DNA of 64,000 nt from Shouchella xiaoxiensis (GCF_016907895.1 NZ_JAFBCV010000003.1:248001-312000), one strand, 5' to 3'. Counted from the stretch's first letter, positions 41,360-50,758 are shown. The notes: generated by a model from the sequence alone, not told the origin. Program-made: numbers and translations.

Positions 41360-42442
41360 TTATATAGTCACCAAAAAATTGCGGTTAATTATGGCCTTTG
41401 TAAGTTTCTCCTTTGATTGAGTGGTAAGTAACGTCTGTAACTCTTCATCAGAGCAGGAGACTTTTCCACGTCCAATTAATAAATGATTCTCATAAACATC
41501 GATGATATCACCAGCTGAAAAGGGCCCTTTTGCGGAAACAACGCCAGCTGGCAATAAGCTTTTGTTCTGCTTTAATAAGGCGAGTGCAGCACCTGAATCT
41601 ACTTGAACATGACCAACTGGATGACTATGATATAAAATCCATTGTTTCGTAAGTGACATCGTTTTTTTACTAAAATGACCAACATATGTACCATTACCTT
41701 TTCCAAGTAGAACATCGCTGAATGAATGTTTGCCTAAGCCTGTTCCTATGAATGCACTTACGCCGGCGTCATTCGCTGTTTTCGCTGCAATTAATTTTGA
41801 TCTCATACCACCTGTGCCTACACGAGATACGCTCTCATCGATTTCGGTTAAAAGGTGGTCTGACACAGTGTCAATGTAATGATATTTTTTAGCGTGCTTA
41901 TGGTGAAAGGGGTTCTGATCATATACACCATTAATGTCCGTCAACAGACAAAGCATGTCAGCATGAAGCATGCCGCTAACTAATGCGGATAACAAATCAT
42001 TATCACCAAAGGTTAATTCATCAACAGAAGTCGTATCATTTTCATTAATAATTGGGATAACGCGACGTTTTAACAGTTCAGTAAGCGTCTCAGATATATG
42101 TTTAAATCGAGTAGCATCTCGAAAATCAGCTCGAGTCACTAACAGCTGGGCAGTCACATATTGATGTTGTCTGAATGCTTCTGTATAAGCCTGCATGAGA
42201 ATGCTCTGACCAACAGCTGCTGAAGCCTGCTTTTGCTGGATCGTTCGAGGGCGTTGGGCATACCCCATCGAGGAGTAGCCAGCCGCCACAGCACCTGACG
42301 TTACAAGAACAACTTGATAATTTTCGTCCATGAGATGTGTCATTTCTTCAACGAAATGAACTAAACGTGAGTGATCTAAATGACCCGTTTTCGACGTTAA
42401 ACTGCTACTACCAATTTTTATAACAAGTAATCCTTTAGCCAT
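41360..42442 (-). CDS. proB: Glutamate 5-kinase with PUA domain
   Basis: First committed step of proline synthesis. KIGSSSLT is the nucleotide motif, then TSGAVAAG, NENDTTSVDELTFGDNDLLSALV, and RVGTGGMRSKLIAA; a C-terminal PUA domain starts near residue 275 (VDSGAALALLKQNKSLLPAGV). ATG 42442 follows AGGGGGTGG; the GTG at 42451 is too close to the site. First gene of the operon, behind the T-box. Confidence 0.96.
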   Translation of the reverse strand: MAKGLLVIKIGSSSLTSKTGHLDHSRLVHFVEEMTHLMDENYQVVLVTSGAVAAGYSSMGYAQRPRTIQQKQASAAVGQSILMQAYTEAFRQHQYVTAQLLVTRADFRDATRFKHISETLTELLKRRVIPIINENDTTSVDELTFGDNDLLSALVSGMLHADMLCLLTDINGVYDQNPFHHKHAKKYHYIDTVSDHLLTEIDESVSRVGTGGMRSKLIAAKTANDAGVSAFIGTGLGKHSFSDVLLGKGNGTYVGHFSKKTMSLTKQWILYHSHPVGHVQVDSGAALALLKQNKSLLPAGVVSAKGPFSAGDIIDVYENHLLIGRGKVSCSDEELQTLLTTQSKEKLTKAIINRNFLVTI

Positions 42443-42710
42443 AAACACCACCCCCTAAAAAATAAAAAACCTCTTCCGTCCTTCAAAAAAAGGACGGAAG
42501 AGGTTCCGCGGTACCACCTTTGTTGGCAACAAATAACTGCCCACTTAATCATTCAATAACGTTGAATGAAACGCTGGTTTTTGCCAGAGCTAAAGGAGTA
42601 GGGTTCAAAAGTAGAGGGATGGTCGATTCTTCCAGCCGATGGAATCAACTCTCTTAGCATGTGCTACTTTTTACTTGCTCCTGTCATCGCATACATGTAT
42701 AAATGGAATT
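42443..42710 (-). promoter_or_regulatory. Proline T-box leader of proBAC
   Basis: Read on the minus strand, the leader opens with AGGAGC stem I, has the CCC/CCT specifier region (42600-42603) between GAA and a purine, so both possible codons are proline, then the T-box consensus AAAGGTGGTACCGCGG (complement of 42507-42522) and a terminator. Uncharged tRNA-Pro should stabilise the antiterminator. This makes the operon respond to proline starvation, which fits a proBAC set. Confidence 0.93.
42460..42505 (-). terminator. T-box terminator of proBAC
   Basis: A perfect 15-bp stem (42505-42491 with 42482-42468) followed by T run, immediately downstream of the T-box antiterminator bulge. Confidence 0.9.
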
Positions 42711-42716
42711 TAGGTG

Positions 42717-42746
42717 ATTATACAAGAGCCATTATATGAAAGTCAA
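42717..42746 (-). promoter_or_regulatory. SigA promoter of proBAC
   Basis: On the minus strand, TTGACT (42746-42741), 18-base spacer, TATAAT (42722-42717). Transcription would begin near 42710, at the start of the T-box leader. Confidence 0.75.
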
Positions 42747-42802
42747 CAGAAACTTATTCATGCATACTGCATAAATGATTACATTTTTAGGAGAGTGAAA
42801 GT

Positions 42803-43555
42803 ATGAAAGTTGTCTGGATAACAGGTGCTTCGAGTGGGCTTGGAGCAGAGATTGCCAAGCAAGCCCTTGAAAAAGGCTATACGGTTGTTTCACTAGCCCG
42901 TTCTTATAATCAAGATTGGTCAAGCGCCAACAAAAGCATTCAAGTCTATTTTGATTTGACGAAGCCCAATGAGTGGAATTCAATTATTACACGCCTGTGC
43001 CAAGAGAATTTAAGTCCCGATGTACTCATTAACAACGCGGGATCTGGGTTGTTTAAGAATGGCTGGGAATTGAGTGATGTAGAGGTTGAGCAGATGCTAG
43101 CTGTTAATGTGACGGGATTGATTCAATTTTCTAATCGAATTAGTCAACTTATGATAAAAAAACAAGCAGGACATATCATCCAGGTTGGCTCGCAAGCTGG
43201 AAAGCTTGCGACAGCTAAAGCAAGTGTCTATGCTGCAACAAAACACGCCGTAATCGGCTATTCAAATGGCTTACGCCTAGAGCTAATGCCCCATCGTGTT
43301 TCTGTTTCTGTCGTCAATCCCGGCCCAATAAAAACGCCTTTTTTAGCGACTGCTGATCCAAGTGGCAACTATGAAAAAGCAATCGGTCGCTGGCTCCTCA
43401 ATCCAGAAAATGTAGCGAAAAAAGTGATCTTATTAATGGAGAAGCCTAAGCGGGAAATAAACGTCCCGTGGTGGATGAATCTAGCAACAAAAGCACATAG
43501 TCTTTCTCCGAATTTGTTCGAACGTTTGGCGTATTCTTTTCTTGCAAAAAAATAA
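42803..43555 (+). CDS. SDR-family oxidoreductase (YqjQ-like)
   Basis: A 250-residue short-chain dehydrogenase with the cofactor motif TGASSGLGAEIAKQALEKG near residue 7, NNAGSG near 80, and the Ser-Tyr-Lys triad (VGSQAG, YAATKHA). It lies divergent from the proBAC leader. In B. subtilis yqjQ (SDR) lies near yqjO (a ProC paralogue), which is comparable. Substrate unknown. AGGAG precedes the ATG. Confidence 0.87.
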   Translation: MKVVWITGASSGLGAEIAKQALEKGYTVVSLARSYNQDWSSANKSIQVYFDLTKPNEWNSIITRLCQENLSPDVLINNAGSGLFKNGWELSDVEVEQMLAVNVTGLIQFSNRISQLMIKKQAGHIIQVGSQAGKLATAKASVYAATKHAVIGYSNGLRLELMPHRVSVSVVNPGPIKTPFLATADPSGNYEKAIGRWLLNPENVAKKVILLMEKPKREINVPWWMNLATKAHSLSPNLFERLAYSFLAKK

Positions 43556-43581
43556 ACCTAAGCCAGACCTTTGGCTCAGGT
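43553..43581. terminator. Weak terminator after the SDR gene
   Basis: AACCTAAGCC pairs with GGCTCAGGTT (one mismatch) around an AGACCTTT loop, between converging genes. Confidence 0.55.
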
Positions 43582-43588
43582 TAAAGCG

Positions 43589-43825
43589 TTATTGTCGATC
43601 ATTAAGAGATTCAAGCATGTAGAAAACGGCTAATATAAGTTCACTAAATACCCTAAATAGTATTGGTCCAACAATCAGTATGAGTAAACCCGTTAGGACA
43701 GGGATGACGGTACCAAATGAGAACAAATAGATGCTTGCCACGATACATAAACCAATCGCTAGCCAGTAAAGCCAGTGGAGAATAGCTGGGGTAAACATCC
43801 GTTCAAGTCTGAAAAAATGAATCAT
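43589..43825 (-). CDS. DUF4282-type small membrane protein
   Basis: A 78-residue protein with two transmembrane helices, FTPAILHWLYWLAIGLC and LTGLLILIVGPILFRVFSELILAVF, resembling DUF4282 proteins. AGGAGCG lies before the ATG. Function unknown. Confidence 0.7.
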   Translation of the reverse strand: MIHFFRLERMFTPAILHWLYWLAIGLCIVASIYLFSFGTVIPVLTGLLILIVGPILFRVFSELILAVFYMLESLNDRQ

Positions 43826-43947
43826 TATTATCGCTCCTTTTTTAATTAGAATGCATCGAAAGAGACAGTTTTACTCACCAAGCGTCCAGTTCATTTAAAA
43901 AGAAGCACTTTTGAGTTTTTGGATGAATACCATAGCTTAGGAGTGAA

Positions 43948-43974
43948 GAAATGTAAGAAACGTCCTTACATTTC
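43948..43974 (+). repeat. Hairpin directly upstream of the asnB ribosome site
   Basis: A perfect 10-bp stem GAAATGTAAG/CTTACATTTC (43948-43957 with 43965-43974) and a 7-base loop, ending 2-3 bases before AGAAGGGG. Confidence 0.7.
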
Positions 43975-43994
43975 AGAAGGGGCTGGTGGAATCG

Positions 43995-45845
43995 ATGTGT
44001 GGCATTACAGGGTGGATAGACTGGCAGAGAGACCTGCGCACAGAAAAAAATCAAATTGAATCAATGGCCAAGACTTTAAACCGTCGAGGTCCTGATGCGC
44101 TTGAAACATGGGCTGTTGAACGAGCAACGTTTGGCCATGCTCGCCTAATTGTTGTCGATCCAGAAGGTGGCAAGCAACCTATGTCTCGAGAGGTTGATCA
44201 TACCCACTATACAATCGTATACAATGGTGAGTTATACAATACTGAAGATATACGCAAAGAATTACTTTCCTTTGGACATCATTTTATTGGCCACTCCGAT
44301 ACTGAAGTTTTATTGAAATCTTTTATTCAGTGGAAAGAGCGCTGTCTAGATAAATTGAATGGCATTTTTGCATTTGCAATTTGGAATCATAAAGAACAAT
44401 CATTGTTTATGGCTCGAGATCGTTTAGGCGTTAAGCCGCTATTTTATACTGCACGAAACGGTTTTTTATTATTTGGTTCAGAATTAAAAAGTTTGCTTGC
44501 ACACAGAGATGTTGAGCCAATTATAGATCGTAGCGGATTAGCGGACATTATGGGGCTTGCTCCATCAAGAACACCGGGGCATGGTATTTTTAAACATATT
44601 AACGAATTAAAGCCCGCGCATTTTCTAGTTTTTAATCGAGAAGGATTAAAGCTTAAACGCTATTGGCAGTTAAAAAGCGATTTTCATTATGACCATGAAC
44701 AGCAAACGGCCTCATACATTCGGGAACTTTTAGAAGACATTGTTGAACGTCAGCTTTTTGCAGACGTTCCAGTTGGTATGTTTCTTTCAGGTGGAATTGA
44801 TTCAAGCGCGTTAACCGCCATTGCTGCTAAGAAGTATAAGGAGCAAGGAAAAGGACCAATTGCCTCTTATTCGATTGATTACGAAGAAAATGACAAGTAT
44901 TTCAAAGCAAGTGCGTTCCAACCCAATGCTGATGCTGAATGGATTAAAAAAGTATCGGCTCATTGTTCAACAGAGCATAAAGATTGTGTGATTCAAAATC
45001 AGCGATTAGCCGAACTGCTTAAAGAATCTGTCTTAGTGCGTGATACACCAGGAATGGCAGATGTGGATTCATCTTTATTGTGGTTTTGCAAAAAGATAAA
45101 GCAAGACGTAACGGTGGGTCTGTCTGGAGAATGTGCGGATGAGATTTTTGGTGGATATCCATGGTTTCATAAGCCCGAAGTAATGAATATTGATGGCTTT
45201 CCATGGATGCGATCAATAAATGAACGAGTGAATCTATTAACACCAGACTGGCAGAAGCGTTTAGATTTAAAAAGCTACGTTTACGATCGATACAAAGAAA
45301 CAATCAATGAAACCCCTCGCTTTGACGGAGATTCAAAAGAGGAAGCGCGCAGGAGAGAAATTTCTTATTTGAATATGGTTTGGTTTATGACGAATTTATT
45401 AGACCGTAAAGACCGAATGAGCATGGGGGCCTCCCTTGAAGTTCGTGTACCGTTTTCCGATCATCGTTTAGTTGAATATGTCTGGAATATTCCGTGGCAA
45501 ATGAAAACATACGGTGGAAGAGAAAAAGGGATTATGCGCAAAGCATTAGAAGGTTTGCTCCCTAATGACGTTCTTTACAGAAAGAAAAGTCCTTATCCAA
45601 AAACGCATCACCCCGTTTATACGAAAGCCGTAACAGATGAGATGTTAGCAATTACAAAGCAAAAAGACGCTCCTTTATTTGATTTTATTAGTCGTGACCG
45701 TTTAAAAGAAATCGTTGAAACAGGTGGGTTTGATACAGGGGCGCCGTATTTCGGTCAACTTATGGCGGGACCACAATTGCTAGCTCACTTTGTGCAAATG
45801 GATTTCTGGTTAAAGCATTATCAAATTAAAATTGAAGAATCTTAA
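43995..45845 (+). CDS. asnB: Glutamine-hydrolysing asparagine synthetase
   Basis: Makes asparagine from aspartate, glutamine and ATP. The protein must start MCGITGW so that Cys2 is the glutaminase nucleophile, and this fixes ATG 43995 (the frame extends to 43986). The N-terminal class II glutaminase includes YNGELYNTEDIRKEL; the synthetase part has the pyrophosphate loop SGGIDSSALTA near residue 264 and LSGECADEIFGGYPW. 616 residues. B. subtilis has asnB, asnH and the sporulation gene asnO; length suits AsnO but I cannot choose between them. Confidence 0.9.
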   Translation: MCGITGWIDWQRDLRTEKNQIESMAKTLNRRGPDALETWAVERATFGHARLIVVDPEGGKQPMSREVDHTHYTIVYNGELYNTEDIRKELLSFGHHFIGHSDTEVLLKSFIQWKERCLDKLNGIFAFAIWNHKEQSLFMARDRLGVKPLFYTARNGFLLFGSELKSLLAHRDVEPIIDRSGLADIMGLAPSRTPGHGIFKHINELKPAHFLVFNREGLKLKRYWQLKSDFHYDHEQQTASYIRELLEDIVERQLFADVPVGMFLSGGIDSSALTAIAAKKYKEQGKGPIASYSIDYEENDKYFKASAFQPNADAEWIKKVSAHCSTEHKDCVIQNQRLAELLKESVLVRDTPGMADVDSSLLWFCKKIKQDVTVGLSGECADEIFGGYPWFHKPEVMNIDGFPWMRSINERVNLLTPDWQKRLDLKSYVYDRYKETINETPRFDGDSKEEARRREISYLNMVWFMTNLLDRKDRMSMGASLEVRVPFSDHRLVEYVWNIPWQMKTYGGREKGIMRKALEGLLPNDVLYRKKSPYPKTHHPVYTKAVTDEMLAITKQKDAPLFDFISRDRLKEIVETGGFDTGAPYFGQLMAGPQLLAHFVQMDFWLKHYQIKIEES

Positions 45846-45850
45846 TAAAA

Positions 45851-45886
45851 GAAGGACCTGTCATGACGACAGGTCCTAGTTCTTTT
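45851..45886. terminator. Terminator between asnB and the TVP38 gene
   Basis: A 9-bp stem GGACCTGTC/GACAGGTCC (45854-45862 with 45868-45876) followed by T-rich sequence, at a convergence. Confidence 0.88.
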
Positions 45887-45894
45887 TGTGTTTA

Positions 45895-46521
45895 TTAGGT
45901 CTGGTTCATTCTTCTTCTCCAACGCGTAAATCCAGCATAAACGAAAAGCAAGAAGAGAGCGTAAATAACACCAATAAACAGAAGGTTAATTGGATTTCTT
46001 AATACTGCATCACCTACGGTAGCGAATAGAATCATTGACGGGATCTTCCCTAATGAAGAGGCCACAATATAATGGGATGCTGGTACACGGCTTAATGCGG
46101 CATAGGCGTTCACAAGAATGGAGGGGACAATCGGAATTAAACGAGTAATAAAAATCGTCATAAAAGCATTCTGTTCAAATAAAAGCGTTATTTTAGCGGT
46201 CATTCGATAGCGGTTAATTACTGTTTGTCCAAAATCCTGATAGGCATAACGAAGGAGAATAAACATAAGTATGGATGCAAGAGACGAGCCGATCCACGTA
46301 ATGAGACTTCCTAAAACAGGACCGAAAGCTGCTCCTATTAAGCCACCGATAATGGGATAAGGTATAATAGGGAAAAGCGCTAATAATGTTGCTACACTCG
46401 CTGTTAGTGCAAAGGATTGACTGCCAACATTTTGAAGCCAATTTACCAAGGAATCACTAAAAATAAATACACAAACTGCGGCGATGATAAAACCCGCCAG
46501 GACAATTATTTTTTTAACCAT
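45895..46521 (-). CDS. TVP38/TMEM64 (DedA-related) membrane protein
   Basis: A 208-residue protein with five to six helices carrying the family segment IPIPY-type (ALFPIIPYPIIGGLIGAAFGPVLGS near residue 48) and FITRLIPIVPSILVNAYAALSRVP near 127. TVP38/DedA-fold proteins are membrane proteins linked to lipid scrambling or transport. GAGGTGA precedes the ATG. Substrate unknown. Confidence 0.87.
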   Translation of the reverse strand: MVKKIIVLAGFIIAAVCVFIFSDSLVNWLQNVGSQSFALTASVATLLALFPIIPYPIIGGLIGAAFGPVLGSLITWIGSSLASILMFILLRYAYQDFGQTVINRYRMTAKITLLFEQNAFMTIFITRLIPIVPSILVNAYAALSRVPASHYIVASSLGKIPSMILFATVGDAVLRNPINLLFIGVIYALFLLFVYAGFTRWRRRMNQT

Positions 46522-46586
46522 CGTTCACCTCAACAAAAACATTCTTTCAATTACTATTGTAGCAAATGAAGGAGGATAATGAATGA

Positions 46587-46892
46587 ATGAAGAATTCTTT
46601 TTTTGAACAAGTTTATTCCACTGTAAGGCTAATTCCGGCTGGTGAGGTTGCTTCATATGGACAAATTGCACAAGCTCTTGATGCACCACGCCACGCGAGA
46701 GTGGTTGGCTGGGCAATGAGGAAAGCTCCAGCAGATATTCCAAGTCATCGCGTTGTTAAAAAAGGTGGAGAATTACCTGATCAGGCTGTTTTTTCAGGAA
46801 TCTCACAAAAGCAGCGGCTTGAGGCTGAAGGGGTTCAATTTTCTAGTGAAGGCAAGGTAAATATGGAGGAACATAGCTGGACTGGTTATTAG
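46587..46892 (+). CDS. Alkyltransferase-like protein (MGMT/Ogt family, no catalytic Cys)
   Basis: A 101-residue protein equal to the DNA-binding domain of O6-methylguanine methyltransferases: FFEQVYSTVRLIPAGEVASYGQIAQALDAPRHARVVGWAMRK. The reactive PCHRV motif reads PSHRV (near residue 51), so it cannot accept a methyl group and belongs to the alkyltransferase-like proteins, which bind damaged DNA and hand it to nucleotide excision repair. ATG 46587 is 11 bases after GGAGG; nearer ATGs are out of frame. Confidence 0.85.
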   Translation: MKNSFFEQVYSTVRLIPAGEVASYGQIAQALDAPRHARVVGWAMRKAPADIPSHRVVKKGGELPDQAVFSGISQKQRLEAEGVQFSSEGKVNMEEHSWTGY

Positions 46893-46955
46893 TTTAGCTT
46901 TTTTTATAAAGGGTAAAAGATAGGGGATATCTTTACGAAATTAGGGTGGGGAAAA

Positions 46956-48449
46956 TTGAAAAAAATAATTGTTATCGGTGCTGGTCCAGGTGGACTAGCA
47001 ACAGCCATGCTTCTTGCTGGAAAAGGCTACAATGTTAAAGTTGTTGAAAAACAACCTTTTGTAGGAGGGCGAACATCAAGTTTTAATCAAGACGGTTTTA
47101 CGTTTGACCGTGGACCTACATTTTTTAGCATGCCTCATATATTAGAAGAACTATTTGCCTCTGTAGGAAGAAATATGGCGGATTATCTCGACCTTCGTGA
47201 AATTAATCCGATGTACGAGCTTCGATTTGATGATGTCATCTTTACACCTCCAAGAGACACGGAAGAGGCGTATCAGAAAATTGAACAATTATTTCCTGGG
47301 AATGGAAATGGATATTTGAGATTTATGACTGAAACGCGTAAGAAAATGGCGATGCTCATGCCACTACTGCAAAACAAGCATGACTCACTATTTGATTATG
47401 GACGATTACGAGCATTAAGGGCTTTACCAAGTCTTTCTCTTGGTAAAAGTTTATATGATGAATTAAGCAAATACTTTACGGATGAGCGCTTGAAACTCTC
47501 CTTTACTTTTCAATCTAAGTATTTAGGTATGTCACCATGGGACTGTCCGGGAGCATTTAGCATTCTTTCATTCATGGAGCATGAATATGGTGTTTTTCAC
47601 CCAATTGGTGGCGTAAATCAAATTACTAAGGCTTTGGCGAGAGCATTTACAGAATTAGGAGGCACGATTGAGCTATCAAAAGGCGTAAAAAAAATTTTGA
47701 TTGATCAAGGAAAAGCATACGGTGTTGAGTATGAGAATGGCGAAAAAGAATTGTTGGATGATTTAATTATCAACGCTGACTTTGCTTATGCAATGAGTGA
47801 GTTAGTTGAAGATGGGAAGCTAAAAAAATATAGTAAGAAAAAATTAGAAACAAAGAAATATTCATGTTCAACATTTATGATCTATGCAAATGTCGATAAA
47901 GTCTATGATCTCCCTCATCACTCTATTTTATTTTCAAAAGATTATAAGCGGAATGTCGAGGAAATTACGGGATCAAAACAGCTTTCAGATGACCCTTCAA
48001 TTTATATCCATAACCCAATTGTCACTGACAAATCGTTAGCACCAGAAGGGAAATCACCACTTTATTTATTAGCTCCAGTCCCTAATAATATGAGTGACAT
48101 CGATTGGGACGAGCAGAAAGAAACGTTTGTTGAACTCGTATTAGATCAAATTGAAAAAAAATCAGGATTTAAGGATTTAAGAAACCATATTGAAACGTAT
48201 TCTGTCGTTAGTCCGGTAAACTGGGAACAAGATTTTAATGTCTATAAAGGAGCGACGTTCAATTTGTCTCATAATCTTGGTCAAATGATGTATTTTAGAC
48301 CACATAACAAATTCGAAGAAATTAAGAACTGTTGGTTAACGGGTGGAGGAACTCATCCTGGTAGTGGCTTACCGACGATTTTAGAATCAGCACGAATTAC
48401 AGCAAATGGTCTTATGAAGGCAGATAAAAAGGGGATTATTGTGTCATGA
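46956..48449 (+). CDS. CrtN/CrtI-family carotenoid desaturase or oxidase (CrtNc-like)
   Basis: FAD enzyme of the phytoene desaturase family, 497 residues, with the Rossmann motif IIVIGAGPGGLATAMLLA, FDRGPTFFSMPHIL, and C-terminal GGGTHPGSGLPTILESARI. Among the three paralogues in this locus it is neither the closest match to S. aureus CrtN (that is 48446-49909) nor to CrtP (50783-52252), so a later oxidation of the C30 chain, as for CrtNc of Halobacillus, is a reasonable guess. TTG start after GGGTGGGG. Its stop overlaps the next gene (ATGA). Confidence 0.82.
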   Translation: MKKIIVIGAGPGGLATAMLLAGKGYNVKVVEKQPFVGGRTSSFNQDGFTFDRGPTFFSMPHILEELFASVGRNMADYLDLREINPMYELRFDDVIFTPPRDTEEAYQKIEQLFPGNGNGYLRFMTETRKKMAMLMPLLQNKHDSLFDYGRLRALRALPSLSLGKSLYDELSKYFTDERLKLSFTFQSKYLGMSPWDCPGAFSILSFMEHEYGVFHPIGGVNQITKALARAFTELGGTIELSKGVKKILIDQGKAYGVEYENGEKELLDDLIINADFAYAMSELVEDGKLKKYSKKKLETKKYSCSTFMIYANVDKVYDLPHHSILFSKDYKRNVEEITGSKQLSDDPSIYIHNPIVTDKSLAPEGKSPLYLLAPVPNNMSDIDWDEQKETFVELVLDQIEKKSGFKDLRNHIETYSVVSPVNWEQDFNVYKGATFNLSHNLGQMMYFRPHNKFEEIKNCWLTGGGTHPGSGLPTILESARITANGLMKADKKGIIVS

Positions 48450-49909
48450 AGTCCGTTGTAGTTGGAAGTGGGATTGGTGGACTTGTAGCAGCTCTTTATT
48501 TGAGTCAAGCCGGAGATAATGTAACAGTTATCGAGAAAAATGATTACTTTGGTGGGCGACTAACTTATCACCATCATGGTGAGTTTAAAGTTGATCAAGG
48601 TCCAACAATTGTTTTACTACCGCATATGATTAAATCCATTCTACTTGAAGCAGGTATGGATATAAGTAAACTAGAGATTGAGCGGGTTGATCCTCTTTAT
48701 AGGATGTCGTTTTCAGATGGCAAGGAGTTTTGGAAATACCAAGATCCATCTCAGCAAAAAGAAGAGATTGAGCGTGTATTTCCTGGTGAGGGATCATCTT
48801 TTGATCAGTTTATGGAAGCAATGGAGCTTAATTTTAGAAAAGGCAAGGCGACTTTTCTTGATAAAAGCTTTACCAACAAAAAAGATTTTTTTACATTTGG
48901 AAACTTAAAAACATTAGTTGAATTGAAAGCCTATCGCTCAATGGAAAACAGTATTGAATCTTTTTTTAAAAACAAGCAATTACAAAATGCATATAAGTTA
49001 CAATCGCTTTATATAGGTGGAAATCCGTCTACTTCCTCTGCGCTCTATTCCCTTGTCTCATATAGTGAACATGCACATGGAATCTGGTACGTAAAAGGGG
49101 GGTACGCTCGCTTAACGGAGTTGATTGTTGAAGAGTTGCAAGACAGAAACGTAAAGTTAATAAAAAACGTAGAGATTACAGAGGTCATTGGCAAAAACGG
49201 TTCTTGTCATAAAGTTAAGGCACTAGACCAAGAATTTACCGCTGACCGTTTTATCATGAATAATGACTTTCCACTTGCTGAAGCTCTAGTAACCAATAAA
49301 CCGCCGAAGAAAAAATACGTTAGTTCTTCTGGTTGTCTGCTTTTATACATTGGATTGAAAAAAATCTATCAAGATAGCCCGGTACATCAGTTTGTCATGT
49401 CAGATCAATTCAATCAACATATGAATCAAGTTTTCAAAGAACGACGTTTACCGACACTTCCGTCGATTTATGCGTTTCACCCATCCGTTATTGATGATAC
49501 GCTTGCACCAGACAAAAAAGGGTTATTGTACGTACTTGTTCCTGTGCCAGCATCTCTTGAAAATTCAAGTGAGTTAGAACCGTTTATTGAGCTAGTTTTG
49601 GATCAGTTGGAAAATCGAGCATTCACCGATTTACGTAAACAGATTGAATGGATGGATGTACGGACGCCGGAAGATGCAAAAAGAGATGGATTATTTCAAG
49701 GTGGTAGTTTTGGTTTAGCGCCAACGCTTGGTCAATCAGGTGTGTTTCGACCACAATTACAGCCTTTTTCATATAAAAACATGTATGCGGTCGGTGCTTC
49801 AACACATCCTGGTGGAGGAATCCCGATTGTTATGCAAGGTGTTAAATTATTTGCAGATCATTTAAACCTGCAGCCGAATGAAGACAACGTACAGCAGAGT
49901 GGAGGGTAA
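48446..49909 (+). CDS. crtN: 4,4'-diapophytoene desaturase
   Basis: FAD-dependent desaturase, 487 residues. The segments VDQGPTIVLLPHM, KLQSLYIGGNPSTSSALYSLV, FGLAPTLGQSGVFRPQ and GASTHPGGGIPIVMQG correspond to S. aureus CrtN residues as I recall them, more closely than the other two paralogues do. It would convert diapophytoene made by CrtM into coloured diaponeurosporene or diapolycopene. Starts ATGA-overlapped with the first desaturase and ends 3 bases before crtM, so it is one operon. Confidence 0.85.
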   Translation: MKSVVVGSGIGGLVAALYLSQAGDNVTVIEKNDYFGGRLTYHHHGEFKVDQGPTIVLLPHMIKSILLEAGMDISKLEIERVDPLYRMSFSDGKEFWKYQDPSQQKEEIERVFPGEGSSFDQFMEAMELNFRKGKATFLDKSFTNKKDFFTFGNLKTLVELKAYRSMENSIESFFKNKQLQNAYKLQSLYIGGNPSTSSALYSLVSYSEHAHGIWYVKGGYARLTELIVEELQDRNVKLIKNVEITEVIGKNGSCHKVKALDQEFTADRFIMNNDFPLAEALVTNKPPKKKYVSSSGCLLLYIGLKKIYQDSPVHQFVMSDQFNQHMNQVFKERRLPTLPSIYAFHPSVIDDTLAPDKKGLLYVLVPVPASLENSSELEPFIELVLDQLENRAFTDLRKQIEWMDVRTPEDAKRDGLFQGGSFGLAPTLGQSGVFRPQLQPFSYKNMYAVGASTHPGGGIPIVMQGVKLFADHLNLQPNEDNVQQSGG

Positions 49910-49912
49910 TCG

Positions 49913-50758
49913 ATGATAACGATAACGGTTGAGGAAGCATATCAAACATGTCATATCTTAATTAAACAGCACTCAAAAACGTTTGCTAAAGCATTTAGCC
50001 CGCTTCCACGAAAAAAACGCAATGCTGTTTGGGCTATTTATGCATTTTGTCGAAAAGTAGATGATATTGTTGATGAAGGGCAATCACCTGAAGAAGAGCT
50101 TGCTCAATTTGAAGCAACGTTTTCCCAGTTTTTAAATGGAACGTTGCCATTAATTGATCCTGAATGGGTTGCTCTTAATGATGTGTTTAACACATTTGAA
50201 ATGGACGAGCAGCCATTCCATGAAATGATTGCCGGACAAAGAATGGATCTATACAAAAAAAGGTACGCAACACTTGCTGAAGTTGAGAATTATTCCTATC
50301 ATGTAGCAAGCACAGTCGGACTAATGTTATTGCCCGTGTTAGCCCCTACTACCCATAAAGAGCTGAAGCCTAGTGGCATAGCGCTTGGAAAAGCGATGCA
50401 ATTAACGAACATTTTGCGTGATATTGGCGAGGATTTAGATCGAGATCGAATTTACATTCCGAAACAATTGCTTGATGACTATCACATTACAGAAGAAGAA
50501 TTGTTTGCAAAAAACGTTGAACCACGGTTTGTGCAAATGTGGGAACAGCTTGCTTGCCGTGCTGAAGAACTCTATAAAGAAGCATTTAAAGACATGCACT
50601 TATACCCTTTTGATTCTCGCTTATCCGTACACGGGGCTGGTCTGATGTATCGCGCGATCTTAAAAGCCGTTAGATTAAACAAGCATGATGTGTTTACAAA
50701 TCGTTCATTTGTTCCAAAAGAAGAAAAAGAACTTATTATTGCAGAATTGAAACCATAA
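49913..50758 (+). CDS. crtM: Squalene/phytoene synthase family, 4,4'-diapophytoene synthase
   Basis: Condenses two farnesyl diphosphates to the C30 precursor. The two Asp-rich motifs are present, VDDIVDEG near residue 50 and LRDIGEDLDRDR near 170, with QRMDLYKKRYATLAEVENYSYHVASTVGLM between them. 281 residues matches CrtM. GGAGGG precedes the ATG. It ends in a terminator shared with the convergent carotenoid operon. C30 rather than C40 product is inferred from the CrtN/CrtP context. Confidence 0.93.
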   Translation: MITITVEEAYQTCHILIKQHSKTFAKAFSPLPRKKRNAVWAIYAFCRKVDDIVDEGQSPEEELAQFEATFSQFLNGTLPLIDPEWVALNDVFNTFEMDEQPFHEMIAGQRMDLYKKRYATLAEVENYSYHVASTVGLMLLPVLAPTTHKELKPSGIALGKAMQLTNILRDIGEDLDRDRIYIPKQLLDDYHITEEELFAKNVEPRFVQMWEQLACRAEELYKEAFKDMHLYPFDSRLSVHGAGLMYRAILKAVRLNKHDVFTNRSFVPKEEKELIIAELKP

